A stretch of 64,000 nt of DNA from Streptomyces sp. NBC_00249 (GTDB taxonomy: Bacteria > Actinomycetota > Actinomycetes > Streptomycetales > Streptomycetaceae). Location: NCBI RefSeq assembly GCF_026342355.1, contig NZ_JAPEMV010000004.1, positions 620,001-684,000 on the forward strand, written 5' to 3'. Below, in pieces: positions 1-8,583 of the stretch. Under the pieces are notes generated by a model, which was not told where the DNA came from, searched no databases, and saw only the letters and a list, made by a program, of their open reading frames with translations. Within the stretch, counting starts at the first letter, position 1. Every line of letters starts with the position of its first letter. The position numbers and the translations under genes are program-made.

Positions 1-938
1 ACGGCCACCGGGCCGTGCGCGTGCTGGAGCAGGGCGTGGGCCACCGAGCCGATGAGCAGGGCGCGGCGGCGCGGGTGGTGGCGTCCTACGACGACCAGCG
101 CGGCGGTGCGGGACGCGGTCACGAGCCGCCCCGCGGCGTCCCCGGGCACCGCGGCCTGTTCGACGGGCACGTCCGGGTAGCGCTCGCGCAGCGGGGCCAG
201 CCGTTCGCTCTGGGACCGCAGCATCTCCCGTTCGGCCGGGACCGCGTCCCCGTCGCCGGCGAGGGCCTCGGGCGGGATCACCGCGAAGGGGCTGTCGATC
301 ACCATGGTCGGCCCGGGCGGGATCGCGTACGCGGAGACCACCTGGACGGCGGTGCCCCGTGCGGCGGCTTCCTCGAAGGCGAAGGCGAGCACGTTCTCGG
401 GGGTCTCGGCGGCGTGCAGCCCGAGCACCACCCGCCCGGCGGAGGCCGCGGAGCCGTCCCCGGAGTCCCCGGAGGCGCCGGAGCCCCCCGCGTCCCGCTC
501 GGCGTGCGGGACCACCACCACCGGGCAGGTCGCGGTGGTGGCGACGGCGCGGCTGCTCGACCCGAGCAGCAGGGCGGCGAAACCGCCGCGCCCCCGGGAG
601 CCCATGACCAGCATCAGCGGGCCGATCTCGGCGCCGACCGCCCGCAGGGCCTCGGGCACGGACCCCTCCAGGGCCTCGTAGCGCACCTCGCGGGGCAGCG
701 CGGGGGCGGCGTCCAGGACGGCGCGCACGCGGTCGCTCACCGGGTCGGCGTACTGCTGCGGCTCGTTCGGGTCGTGCAGGGCCGAGCGGCGGCCCGCGTA
801 CAGCTGGGAGGCTTCGGGCAGGACGTGGGCGACCATCAGGGCTGCGCCGCGGCGCAGGGCGGCCGTCCGGGCCCATTCCAGGGCGCGCAGGCTGTGCTCG
901 GATCCGTCGACGGCCGCGATCACCACTGCGTTGCTCAT
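1..938 (-). CDS. Universal stress protein, tandem Usp domains (3' end outside window)
   Basis: The gene reads leftward and runs off the left edge, so the C-terminus is missing; about 312 residues are visible. The start ATG at 938 gives MSNAVVIAAVDGSEHS, a typical Usp opening. Two Usp domains follow one another. The first (about residues 1-150) ends in the ATP-binding loop G-S-R-G-R-G-G then nine residues and G-S-S-S. The second repeats the fold, with a partial loop at G-R-H-H-P and G-S-V-A, and the visible end HGPVAV matches the usual Usp terminus CPVAVV. Usp proteins bind ATP and help cells survive dormancy, hypoxia or redox stress in the cytoplasm; the exact substrate is usually unknown. 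It stands divergent from upp, about 200 bp away. Confidence 0.9.
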   Translation of the reverse strand, partial: MSNAVVIAAVDGSEHSLRALEWARTAALRRGAALMVAHVLPEASQLYAGRRSALHDPNEPQQYADPVSDRVRAVLDAAPALPREVRYEALEGSVPEALRAVGAEIGPLMLVMGSRGRGGFAALLLGSSSRAVATTATCPVVVVPHAERDAGGSGASGDSGDGSAASAGRVVLGLHAAETPENVLAFAFEEAAARGTAVQVVSAYAIPPGPTMVIDSPFAVIPPEALAGDGDAVPAEREMLRSQSERLAPLRERYPDVPVEQAAVPGDAAGRLVTASRTAALVVVGRHHPRRRALLIGSVAHALLQHAHGPVA

Positions 939-1140
939 CAGTCAAGGGTGCTGGGCACGGCCGCGGCCCGCATCCCGGGGCTCCGGGGCGCACGCCGGGG
1001 TCTCGGCGACGCGGGGACGCGCGGGGGTCCTCCCAGCGCGTAGCCTTTTGGTGCAGGTCGCGACGTGCGGCCGTTTGCGCAGGTAGCAGGGTCACAGGTC
1101 ACAGGTCGAAACCCGGCTGAGTCTTGTCTTGGAGGATGTT

Positions 1141-1776
1141 GTGCGTTTGCAGGTCGTCGATCACCCCTTGGTGGCGCACAAACTGACCGCCCTGCGCGAC
1201 AAGCGCACCGACTCCCCCACCTTCCGCCGGCTCGCCGACGAGCTGGTGACCCTCCTCGCCTACGAGGCCACCCGCGACGTGCGCACCGAGCAGCACGACA
1301 TCGAGACCCCGGTCGGCCCGACCACCGGCGTCAAGCTGTCGTACCCGCGCCCGCTGGTCGTCCCGATCCTGCGCGCCGGTCTCGGCATGCTGGACGGCAT
1401 GGTGCGGCTGCTGCCGACCGCCGAGGTGGGCTTCCTGGGCATGGTCCGCAACGAGGAGACCCTCGAGGCCTCCACGTACGCGACGCGCATGCCCGAGGAC
1501 CTCTCGGGCCGCCAGGTGTACGTGGTGGACCCGATGCTGGCCACCGGCGGCACGCTGGTCGCCGCGATCCGCGAGCTCATCAAGCGCGGCGCCGACGACG
1601 TGACCGCCGTGGTGCTGCTGGCCGCGCCCGAGGGCGTCGAGATCATGGAGCGCGAGCTGGCGGGCACGCCGGTGACCGTGGTGACGGCCGCCGTGGACGA
1701 GCGGCTCAACGAGCACGGCTACATCGTCCCGGGCCTGGGCGACGCGGGCGACCGCATGTACGGCTCGGCCGAGTAG
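1141..1776 (+). CDS. upp: Uracil phosphoribosyltransferase
   Basis: Converts uracil plus PRPP to UMP in pyrimidine salvage, in the cytosol. The 211-residue length is normal for bacterial Upp. The PRPP-binding loop VVDPMLATGGT and the uracil-binding C-terminal segment GYIVPGLGDAGDR are both present, as is the PRPP-contacting VPILRAGLGM stretch. I place the start at GTG 1141 because GGAGG lies at 1131-1135, five bases upstream, and the product begins MRLQVVDHPLVAHK as in other Streptomyces. A TTG at 1129 in frame would add four residues but would sit on top of the ribosome site. The gene is followed 16 bp later by the convergent LytR_C gene with no obvious terminator hairpin. Confidence 0.97.
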   Translation: MRLQVVDHPLVAHKLTALRDKRTDSPTFRRLADELVTLLAYEATRDVRTEQHDIETPVGPTTGVKLSYPRPLVVPILRAGLGMLDGMVRLLPTAEVGFLGMVRNEETLEASTYATRMPEDLSGRQVYVVDPMLATGGTLVAAIRELIKRGADDVTAVVLLAAPEGVEIMERELAGTPVTVVTAAVDERLNEHGYIVPGLGDAGDRMYGSAE

Positions 1777-1792
1777 CCCAGACCCTCGGGTT

Positions 1793-2512
1793 TCAGCAGG
1801 TCGCGGCGGGCGCGGGCACGGGGTTGGCCAGGACGGCCAGCGCCGCGTCCGCGTCCGCCTTCGGCTTCAGCTCCTTGAAGGAGTCGCCCAGGATCAGGTC
1901 GATCTCCGCGCCTTCGCGGGTGTCGGTCTGCTGGGTGGTCCCGTCGAGCTGGGTGGCGAGTACGGAGTAGGCCGCCTTGTCGGTCTTCGGGGAGCCGAGC
2001 AGTATCCCGGGCCCGGGGACCTTCTTGTCGAAGTCGGCGGGGGCGTTGCCGACGTGGCCGATGACGAAGCCGCGGGCGTGCAGTTCGTCGCCGACGGCCT
2101 TGGCGAGGCCGGCGCGGGGGGTCGCGTTGTAGACGTTGACGGTGATCTGGCCGGGCTGGGGGAGTGCGGGGGCGCCCGAGGCGGCCGGGCCGGGGTTCGG
2201 ACCGGCGTTCGGATCAGATTCCGCTTCGGCGGCGGGTGCCGATGCCACATTGGCCACCTTGGCGGGCACGGCGGGTTTCGCCGATGCCGTCGGGCAGTGC
2301 TTGCCCGCCACCGCATTCCGCTTGTCGCCGTTGTCGCCTCGGAACACGTCGATGAGCTGCAGCGCCCCGTAGCCGAGCAGGGCCAGCGCGAGGACCGACC
2401 CGAGCACGGCGAAGACGATCTTCCTACGCCGCCGGGGCCGGCTCATGCGGGGGTAGGCAGCTCCTGTGACGCGGTACTTTCCGCCCATGCCGGGGGGAGT
2501 GAGCATGCTCAT
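1793..2512 (-). CDS. Membrane-anchored LytR C-terminal-domain protein
   Basis: A 239-residue protein with a short basic N-terminus (SRPRRRRK), one transmembrane helix at about residues 33-52 (IVFAVLGSVLALALLGYGAL), a Pro/Ala-rich linker and a C-terminal LytR_C domain (about 120-239) starting at QITVNVYNAT and containing the family's N-A-T-x-R-A-G-L-A turn. LytR_C domains occur at the end of LytR-CpsA-Psr glycopolymer ligases and alone in actinobacterial envelope proteins. Here the ligase domain is absent, so the protein is probably an extracytoplasmic cell-envelope factor. In Streptomyces this gene is commonly next to upp. Exact role unknown. Confidence 0.8.
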   Translation of the reverse strand: MSMLTPPGMGGKYRVTGAAYPRMSRPRRRRKIVFAVLGSVLALALLGYGALQLIDVFRGDNGDKRNAVAGKHCPTASAKPAVPAKVANVASAPAAEAESDPNAGPNPGPAASGAPALPQPGQITVNVYNATPRAGLAKAVGDELHARGFVIGHVGNAPADFDKKVPGPGILLGSPKTDKAAYSVLATQLDGTTQQTDTREGAEIDLILGDSFKELKPKADADAALAVLANPVPAPAATC

Positions 2513-2591
2513 GGGCGCAGCGTAGTGCCGTACCGGAACGATGCCTACTAAATGATCTGTTGATCGGGTAAGGCAGACCCGAAAGGCGCAA

Positions 2592-2888
2592 TCAGTCCAT
2601 TTCCAGGACGCGCGCGTGCAGCACCTGCCGCTGCTGGAGGGCGGCGCGGACCGCGCGGTGCAGTCCGTCCTCCAGGTAGAGGTCGCCCTGCCACTTCACG
2701 ACGTGCGCGAAGAGGTCGCCGTAGAAGGTGGAGTCCTCGGCGAGGAGGGTTTCCAGGTCCAGCTGCCCCTTGGTCGTGACGAGCTGGTCGAGCCGGACCG
2801 GGCGCGGGGCGACGTCCGCCCACTGCCGGGTGGTTTCCCTGCCGTGGTCGGGGTACGGCCGCCCGCTTCCGATGCGCTTGAAGATCAC
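2592..2888 (-). CDS. Small conserved protein with ParB-like DGxHR signature
   Basis: A 98-residue cytosolic protein. The second half has the pattern VRLDQLVTTKGQLD followed by YLEDGLHRAVRAAL, which resembles the ParB/sulfiredoxin nucleotide-binding fold, where a D-G-x-H-R motif follows a short strand. Automated annotations often label its close Streptomyces relatives a VapB-family antitoxin, but no ribbon-helix-helix motif or adjacent PIN toxin is visible, so I do not use that name. It is divergent from the HerA-like ATPase gene (105 bp between starts) and 79 bp upstream of the LytR_C gene on the same strand. Function unknown; sure that it is a gene, unsure of its job. Confidence 0.7.
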   Translation of the reverse strand: MIFKRIGSGRPYPDHGRETTRQWADVAPRPVRLDQLVTTKGQLDLETLLAEDSTFYGDLFAHVVKWQGDLYLEDGLHRAVRAALQQRQVLHARVLEMD

Positions 2889-2993
2889 ACGGAAAGCCTA
2901 CCGGGCCCGCGCCTCCGGGCGCAGCCTCGCGCCGTTGGTGCAAAAGTGGCAGACGGCATGAATTCGGTGAGTTCGGCAGCGCGGGAGTGATGC

Positions 2994-4565
2994 ATGAGTC
3001 AGAGCGCCGACCCTTCCGTCCCGGCCGACAAGATCGCCGCCGGGTACGCCTTCACCGGCCCCGCCCTCGACCTGGGCGCCCTCCTCTGGGACGGACAGGT
3101 CCTGCCCCGACGGCAGATCCGCATCCCGCTGTCGATGCTCAACCGGCACGGCCTCGTCGCCGGGGCCACCGGCACCGGCAAGACCAAGACCCTCCAGCTG
3201 ATCGCCGAGCAGCTCTCGGCGAACGGCGTGCCCGTCTTCCTCGCCGACATCAAGGGCGACGTCTCGGGGATCTCCGCGCCGGGCGTGGCGAACGAGAAGG
3301 TCCAGGAGCGGGCGAAGGACGTCGCCCAGGACTGGCAGGCCACCGGCTGCCCCGCCGAGTTCTACGCCCTCGGCGGCATCGGCACCGGGATCCCCGTCCG
3401 CGCGACCGTGACCGCCTTCGGCCCGGTGCTGCTGTCGAAGGTGCTCCAGCTGAACCAGACGCAGGAGCAGTCCCTCGGCCTGATCTTCCACTACGCCGAC
3501 ACCAAGGGCTTGGAGCTCATCGACCTCAAGGACCTGCGGGCGGTCGTCGCCTTCCTCGTCTCCGACAAGGGAAAACCCGAGCTCAAGGGCATCGGCGGAC
3601 TGTCCACGGTGACCGCCGGGGTGATCCTGCGGGCGCTGACCGCCTTCGAGCAGCAGGGCGCCTCCGAGTTCTTCGGCGAGCCCGAGTTCGACACCAGCGA
3701 GTTCCTGCGTACGGCCGCCGACGGGCGCGGGACCGTCTCCGTACTGGAGCTCCCGGCGGTGCAGGACAAGCCGCAGCTGTTCTCCACCTTCCTGATGTGG
3801 CTGCTGGCCGACCTGTACACCGACCTGCCGGAGGTCGGGGACCTGGAGCGGCCGAAGCTGGTCTTCTTCTTCGACGAGGCGCACCTCCTCTTCAACGGCG
3901 CCTCCAAGGCCTTCCTGGAGTCGATCACCCAGACCGTGCGGCTGATCCGCTCCAAGGGCATCGGCGTGTTCTTCGTGACGCAGACCCCCAAGGACGTACC
4001 GGCGGACGTCCTGGCCCAGCTCGGCAACCGGGTCCAGCACGCCCTGCGCGCCTTCACCCCCGACGACGCGAAGGCACTGAAGGCGACGGTGAAGACCTTC
4101 CCCCACTCCCCCTACGACCTGGAGGAGCTGCTCACCCAGCTCGGCACCGGCGAGGCGGTCGTCACCGTCCTCAGCGAGAACGGCGCCCCGACCCCCGTCG
4201 CCGCCACCCGGCTGCGGGCCCCGCAGTCGCTGATGGGACCGGTCGAGGCGGCCGCCCTGGAGCAGGCGGTCAAGGCCTCCCTGCTCTACTCCCGTTACGC
4301 GGAGCCCGTCGACCGCGAGTCGGCGTACGAGAAGATCAGCGCCGAACAGGCGGCCGCCGAAGCCGAGGCGGAGGCGGCGGCCGCGGCGGCGGAGGCCGAG
4401 AAGGAAGCGGCGCGGGCGGCGCGCAGCGCCCCGAAACCGGACCCCTCGCTGGCCCAACAGGTGGTGGGAAGCGGGCTGTTCCGCTCACTGGCCCGCTCGA
4501 TCGGCACCCAACTGGGCCGGGAGATCTCCCGCTCCGTCTTCGGCACGGCCCGCCGCCGCCGCTGA
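2994..4565 (+). CDS. HerA-like helicase / DUF853 ATPase
   Basis: A 523-residue RecA-fold ATPase. Walker A is GATGTGKTKT at about residues 57-66; Walker B is VFFFDEAHLLF near 290-300; an arginine-finger-type strand VTQTP follows. The N-terminal part AGYAFTGPALDLGALLWDG is typical of the HerA-like DUF853 family. The C-terminus carries an Ala/Glu-rich helical linker (about 435-475), probably a coiled coil, and a basic tail. HerA-type enzymes are hexameric DNA translocases, and HerA pairs with NurA in end resection; no nurA is visible here, so a resection role is not supported. The start ATG 2994 has GGGAG seven bases upstream. It is a single gene, with opcA starting 98 bp later. Confidence 0.88.
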   Translation: MSQSADPSVPADKIAAGYAFTGPALDLGALLWDGQVLPRRQIRIPLSMLNRHGLVAGATGTGKTKTLQLIAEQLSANGVPVFLADIKGDVSGISAPGVANEKVQERAKDVAQDWQATGCPAEFYALGGIGTGIPVRATVTAFGPVLLSKVLQLNQTQEQSLGLIFHYADTKGLELIDLKDLRAVVAFLVSDKGKPELKGIGGLSTVTAGVILRALTAFEQQGASEFFGEPEFDTSEFLRTAADGRGTVSVLELPAVQDKPQLFSTFLMWLLADLYTDLPEVGDLERPKLVFFFDEAHLLFNGASKAFLESITQTVRLIRSKGIGVFFVTQTPKDVPADVLAQLGNRVQHALRAFTPDDAKALKATVKTFPHSPYDLEELLTQLGTGEAVVTVLSENGAPTPVAATRLRAPQSLMGPVEAAALEQAVKASLLYSRYAEPVDRESAYEKISAEQAAAEAEAEAAAAAAEAEKEAARAARSAPKPDPSLAQQVVGSGLFRSLARSIGTQLGREISRSVFGTARRRR

Positions 4566-4663
4566 TCGCTCCCCTCCCCGCGCATACCGGCCGATGACTT
4601 CTTCGAGGCGGAATCGAGCGAACCGGTTGCCGCCGGTGCGGTGCGCGCTGACAGACTCGGGGC

Positions 4664-5596
4664 ATGCGGACCGAACTCACCGACACCACTTCCAGCAAGG
4701 TCGACCGGGCCCTCCTCGAAGCCCGACGGGCCGTCGGCAGCCCCACCATGGGGCTGGTGCTGACCCTCGTCGTGGTCACCGACGAGGAGAACGCCTACGA
4801 CGCCGTACGCGCGGCCTCCGAGGCCTCGCGCGAGCACCCGTGCCGGATCATCGCGGTGATCAAGCGGACCTCGCGCGGCCCGCACCGGCTGCGCCAGACC
4901 CGCCTCGACGCCGAGCTGCGGGTCGGCTCGGACGCCGGCTCCGGGGAGATCGTGCTGCTGCGCCTGCACGGCGAACTCACCTCGCAGGCCGGGTCGGTGG
5001 TGCTGCCGCTGCTGGTGCCGGACGCCCCCGTGGTGGCGTGGTGGCCGGCCGACGCCCCCGCCGACCCGGCCCGCGACGAGCTGGGGGTCCTCGCGCAGCG
5101 CCGGATCACCGACGCCCAGGCGGCCGCCGACCCGGTCGGTGTGCTGGCCGAGCGCGCGGCCTCGTACGCCCCCGGCGACACCGACCTGGCCTGGACCCGG
5201 CTGACGCCGTGGCGTTCGCTGCTGGCCGCCGCCTTCGACCAGAAGCCGCTGCCGGTGACCGGCGCGGCCGTGGAGAGCGAGGCCGACAACGCCAGTGCCG
5301 AGCTGCTGGCGCGCTGGCTGGAGGACCGGCTGAAGGTGCCGGTGCAGCGGGTGGTCACCGACGGGCCGGTCATCACCCGGGTCCGGCTGGAGACGACCGC
5401 CGGGGAAATCAGGGTGGACCGGCCCGCCGGTGTGCTGGCCTCGCTGGTACTGCCCGGCTGGCCCGACCGGAAGGTCGCCCTGAAGATCCGCAGCAACGCC
5501 GAGCTGATCGCGGAGGAACTGCGCCGGCTCGACGCCGACGAGGTCTACGCGTCGGCGCTGCGCGGGCGGCCCGCCCAGGCCTCGCTCTCGGCGTAG
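4664..5596 (+). CDS. opcA: OpcA-family glucose-6-phosphate dehydrogenase assembly protein
   Basis: A 310-residue protein colinear with OpcA: opening LTDTTSSKVDRALLEAR, the block VLTLVVVTDEENAYDA, the central VLPLLVPDAPVVAWWP strand and the closing LKIRSNAELIAEELRRLD are all OpcA hallmarks. OpcA is thought to promote assembly or allosteric activation of glucose-6-phosphate dehydrogenase, the entry enzyme of the oxidative pentose phosphate pathway. Usually opcA lies directly downstream of zwf with tal and devB or pgl; here none of these is in the window, so this is probably a second, orphan copy. Its last 52 bp overlap the 3' end of the convergent cupin gene. Confidence 0.85.
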   Translation: MRTELTDTTSSKVDRALLEARRAVGSPTMGLVLTLVVVTDEENAYDAVRAASEASREHPCRIIAVIKRTSRGPHRLRQTRLDAELRVGSDAGSGEIVLLRLHGELTSQAGSVVLPLLVPDAPVVAWWPADAPADPARDELGVLAQRRITDAQAAADPVGVLAERAASYAPGDTDLAWTRLTPWRSLLAAAFDQKPLPVTGAAVESEADNASAELLARWLEDRLKVPVQRVVTDGPVITRVRLETTAGEIRVDRPAGVLASLVLPGWPDRKVALKIRSNAELIAEELRRLDADEVYASALRGRPAQASLSA

Positions 5597-6018
5597 TGGT
5601 TGTCGTAGGTGGGCTGGCTGTCGATGATGTCCTGCACGGTGGCCTCACCGGCGCGGACCCGGCCGAGGAGCCGGTAGTAGTCGAAGCGGCCCATCCCCGG
5701 GGTGAAGCCGACGAACACCTCGGCCGTGCGGCCCGCGGCCGGGGCGAAGGCGTGCTTCACGCCGGGGGCGATGCTGATGAAGTCGCCCTTGGTGAGGGTG
5801 AGGACCTCGTCGCCGACGAGGACGTCGAGGGCGCCGTCGGTGACGTGGAAGAACTCGGTCGCCTTGGTGTGGAAGTGCACGGGCGCACCGGCGGCACCGA
5901 CCTCGAAGCTCGCGGTGTTGCAGGTGAGTTCGTCGGTGTCGGTGAGCAGCGTGATCAGGCTCCCCGGCCCGTCGGAGATGATCTCGGCATAGGAGGCGCG
6001 GGTCAGATTCTCGGTCAT
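5545..6018 (-). CDS. Cupin-domain protein
   Basis: A 157-residue single-domain cupin. Motif 1 is G-x5-H-F-H-x3-E-F-F-x-V (GAAGAPVHFHTKATEFFHV, about residues 41-59) and motif 2 is GDFISIAPGVKHAFAP (about 78-93), supplying the usual His/His/Glu/His metal ligands. The C-terminal extension (about 105-157) contains RFDYYRLLGRV. Cupins of this length include quercetin-2,3-dioxygenase-like and small-molecule-binding proteins; the substrate cannot be read from sequence. The gene overlaps the 3' end of opcA tail to tail, and 106 bp separate its start from the MT0933-like gene. Confidence 0.85.
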   Translation of the reverse strand: MTENLTRASYAEIISDGPGSLITLLTDTDELTCNTASFEVGAAGAPVHFHTKATEFFHVTDGALDVLVGDEVLTLTKGDFISIAPGVKHAFAPAAGRTAEVFVGFTPGMGRFDYYRLLGRVRAGEATVQDIIDSQPTYDNHYAESEAWAGRPRSADA

Positions 6019-6124
6019 GCCGCCGACTCTACGATCGCCCCCCTGACCAGCACGGACCGGGTACCCCGAAGTCCGTCAACTCCCTCCGGCCCGACGCCGA
6101 TCCGCCCGAACCGCCGGCCCGGCG

Positions 6125-6319
6125 CTACGGCTGGGGCGGGCCGTCCTGCTCGCGGTCGCGTGCCAGCTGTTCCTTGAGCTTTTCCTGGGCGGTGTCGACC
6201 TGGCCGCTGTACTTGCCCTGGGTCTTCTCGTCGACGAAGTCGCCGGCTTTGTCGACGCCCTGTCCGGCCTGTTCCTCGTGGCCCTTCAGTATCGCCTTGA
6301 GCTTGTCCATCATCGACAT
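6125..6319 (-). CDS. MT0933-like antitoxin-family small protein
   Basis: A 64-residue hydrophilic protein, MSMMDKLKAILKGHEEQ then a Gly/Lys/Asp-rich stretch with QGKYSGQVDTAQEKLKEQL. This matches the small actinobacterial family named after Mycobacterium MT0933/Rv0909 antitoxin, which also resembles CsbD-type stress proteins. The start ATG 6319 is preceded by AAGGAG with good spacing. A longer in-frame opening to 6379 is possible but lacks a ribosome site. In Mycobacterium the partner is the adjacent Rv0910 toxin, a SRPBCC-type protein; no such neighbour exists here, so an antitoxin role in this genome is unproven. Confidence 0.75.
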   Translation of the reverse strand: MSMMDKLKAILKGHEEQAGQGVDKAGDFVDEKTQGKYSGQVDTAQEKLKEQLARDREQDGPPQP

Positions 6320-6488
6320 GGTGGCTCCTTCCGCTGTGTTCGGCCCTTCCAGCATTGCGGCACACCGCGCGGACTGCACTTTCTGGCCGGACGCGCGGGT
6401 CTGAGCGGCGCCGACACAGATGCGTGAACCTGGCCGTGGTTCAGTCCGGTTCTGCGATGCTGGAGGCCGATCGAGAGGGGCCGCAGCG

Positions 6489-7022
6489 ATGCAGTGGAAG
6501 ATCCACGGGGAACGTCCGATCTACGAGAACCCATGGGTGAACCTGTGGCTCACCGACGTCGAGACGCCGGACGGGCACCGCTGGGAACACCACGTCGTCA
6601 AGCTCCGCCACCTGGCCGTGGCCGCTGTCGTCAACGACCGCCAAGAGGTCCTGATGATGTGGCGCCACCGCTTCATCACGGACGCGTGGGCCTGGGAGCT
6701 GCCCATGGGCCTGGTCGAAGCGGACGAGACCCCTGGCGAGGCTGCCGCCCGTGAAGTCCTCGAAGAGACCGGCTGGCGTCCGGGACCGATGAAGCCGCTG
6801 ATCTACGCCGAACCGGCGAACGGCATCACCGACTCCCAACACCACCTGTTCCGCGCCGACGGTGCCACGTACGACGGGCCGCCGACCGAGAAGAACGAGT
6901 CGGACCGCATCGAGTGGATCCCCTTGGCCAACATCCGCGGCATGATCGACCGCCGCGAGATCGTCAGCAGCGGCTCCCTCGTCGGCCTCCTCTACGTCCT
7001 GATGGACGAAGGGGTTCGCTGA
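6489..7022 (+). CDS. Nudix hydrolase
   Basis: A 177-residue protein with a complete Nudix box at residues 74-96: G-x5-E-x7-R-E-V-L-E-E-T-G-W. The surrounding architecture (N-terminal strand AVAAVVNDRQEVLMMWRHR, then WELPMGLVE) resembles ADP-ribose or nucleotide-sugar pyrophosphatases, which cleave X linked to a nucleoside diphosphate using Mg ions held by the Nudix glutamates. I use ATG 6489 (MQWKIHGER), after GAGAGG; a longer in-frame opening from 6420 looks like non-coding leader. The 3' end overlaps the convergent XRE/TPR gene by 31 bp. It is the left end of the 6.4-12 kb accessory block. Confidence 0.9.
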   Translation: MQWKIHGERPIYENPWVNLWLTDVETPDGHRWEHHVVKLRHLAVAAVVNDRQEVLMMWRHRFITDAWAWELPMGLVEADETPGEAAAREVLEETGWRPGPMKPLIYAEPANGITDSQHHLFRADGATYDGPPTEKNESDRIEWIPLANIRGMIDRREIVSSGSLVGLLYVLMDEGVR

Positions 7023-8350
7023 CCCGGCGGGGGAATCATCGCTCGTAGGCGTGCCTCGAAGGCGACTGCGGCCGGCACCTCGCGATACGGCGCAAGCTGC
7101 TCGTAGAACTCGCGAAGGTGCCCGGTCACTCGCTCGGACGACACGGCTGCGGCAGGAACCAGCGCCTCTATCGCCGTGTGGCACGCCTGGTCGAGCTTGC
7201 CTCGCTGGAGCTGTGTGCGGGCCAGCCAGAAGGCATGGAGCGCCCGGCCCCGCTGGTTCGCGTGGTCCTCCCGGTTCAGCGCATCCGCGATCAGCGGTTC
7301 GGCGATCGCAGCTTCTCCGAGACGGCCGTGCGCGATGCCGGTGTCCACGATGAGCTTCGGCTCATCGAAGTACGTCACCCATGCCGGGTCCGGGGCGCCC
7401 TCGTGGATGCGCTCGAACTGACTGTGGGCCTCTGAGATCGCGGTGTGCGTCGCCTTCCGGTCCCCCAAGGTTGCGTGGGCGAAAGCTTCGCGCATAGCCA
7501 GCATCGCCCGTACTCTCGGCGTCGCCCCGCTGGCGGCACGGGCCTGGTCCTGGGCAGCAGACACCAGTGCGAGCGCGTCCGCCGGCTTGTCCTGGTAGGT
7601 CGCTTGCAGGCTCATGCAGGCCAGCACGTTGGCCATGAACGGATGGTCGTCGATCTCTCTGGCCAGTTGCAGAGCCTCCGAGAAGTACGCGCGGGCCTGC
7701 TGGTACTGCCGGGCGTCGAAGTACGTCCACCCCGTCAGCCGCGCCAGCTCCGCCGCGATGCCGTAAAGGCCGTTCTGTATCGGCGTCGGCCGCTGGCCCT
7801 TCAGCAGCCCTTCGACGTATCGCAGCTGGCCGACGACGGCCGGTCGAAGGGTCTCCCCTCCGTGCTCGTCGTCGCGTCGCCAGTAGTCCGCGATCGAGGA
7901 CCGGAGCGCCTGGAGAGTGGAAGGGCTCGGCTTGGTCGCGGCAGCCAAGGCAAGGATGCTGTCCACCTCCACCCCGGGTAAGGCTGCGAGCGGCCTGAGC
8001 CCGGCGGGCGGGTGTGACGACTCCGGTGGCTCTCGCTCTGCCACGGCAAGCGCGACCGGCGTTTCCCACTCCCGTCGGGCAAGCCCGAGCATGTGCCCCG
8101 GGATGCGCAACCCGTCGGCAATCCGCTCGATCACGTCCATGTGGAGAAGCTGCCGTTGGCCCGCGATTACCTCCCCCACCCGGCTCGGCGTCAGCTCACA
8201 CTGGCGAGCAATCATCGACGGGTAGACGCCTGCGCGCGCCTTGACCAGGCGAAAGATCCTCGCGAAGTCGCGCATCCGGCACGCGTCGATCATCTCGGAA
8301 TCGGTGAGCAGACTTGCCGGAAGTTCCTTCATGCGACGTGACTCGGGCAT
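6992..8350 (-). CDS. XRE-family regulator with TPR-like C-terminal region
   Basis: A 452-residue cytosolic regulator. Residues about 28-90 form a Cro/C1-type helix-turn-helix (ARIFRLVKARAGVYPSMIARQ, then RVGEVIAGQR and VIERIADGL). The rest is a long all-helical region with repeated patterns such as YFDARQYQQARAYFSEAL, fitting tetratricopeptide repeats that would sense a peptide or partner. This architecture is common in Streptomyces beside small biosynthetic or peptide-modifying loci. GGAG lies nine bases upstream of the ATG. Its codon use is less GC-biased than the core genes, suggesting transfer. A perfect 17-bp palindrome 58 bp upstream of its start (8408-8424) is the likely operator for it and for the rightward peptide/oxygenase genes. 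Confidence 0.88.
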   Translation of the reverse strand: MPESRRMKELPASLLTDSEMIDACRMRDFARIFRLVKARAGVYPSMIARQCELTPSRVGEVIAGQRQLLHMDVIERIADGLRIPGHMLGLARREWETPVALAVAEREPPESSHPPAGLRPLAALPGVEVDSILALAAATKPSPSTLQALRSSIADYWRRDDEHGGETLRPAVVGQLRYVEGLLKGQRPTPIQNGLYGIAAELARLTGWTYFDARQYQQARAYFSEALQLAREIDDHPFMANVLACMSLQATYQDKPADALALVSAAQDQARAASGATPRVRAMLAMREAFAHATLGDRKATHTAISEAHSQFERIHEGAPDPAWVTYFDEPKLIVDTGIAHGRLGEAAIAEPLIADALNREDHANQRGRALHAFWLARTQLQRGKLDQACHTAIEALVPAAAVSSERVTGHLREFYEQLAPYREVPAAVAFEARLRAMIPPPGQRTPSSIRT

Positions 8351-8407
8351 CTGGCACGCTCCGGAGGAAGACTACGGATCGCTTCAAGTTCTCAACGGAC
8401 CGTGATG

Positions 8408-8424
8408 TTACCCAAGTTGGGTAA
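8408..8424. promoter_or_regulatory. Perfect 17-bp palindrome, likely operator
   Basis: TTACCCAA-G-TTGGGTAA: two perfect 8-bp arms around one base. It lies in the divergent intergenic region between the XRE/TPR regulator start (8350) and the rightward small genes. Size, symmetry and place fit an autoregulatory site of the neighbouring helix-turn-helix protein. I saw no second copy in the neighbouring intergenic regions of this block. Confidence 0.55.
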
Positions 8425-8583
8425 TCCGCTGGGCCTTTCTGGCCCGTCGTCCTGATCGCGATGCTTCTGGACATGGCGAAGCGACTGAGGACGACCGCCT
8501 TGAACGATTCGGCGGGCACTCCTGACACAGAGCGATCGGCCCTTGGGAGATCCCCTGACCTGGGCATAGAACCCCGCGTCCTG

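Noticed and set aside
15..1043. Plus-strand frame opposite the universal stress protein
   Set aside because: Composition is His/Gly/Arg-rich; the minus strand has clear Usp motifs.
2592..2888. VapB antitoxin name for the 98-residue protein
   Set aside because: No PIN-domain partner beside it and no ribbon-helix-helix; the D-G-x-H-R pattern fits a ParB-like fold better.
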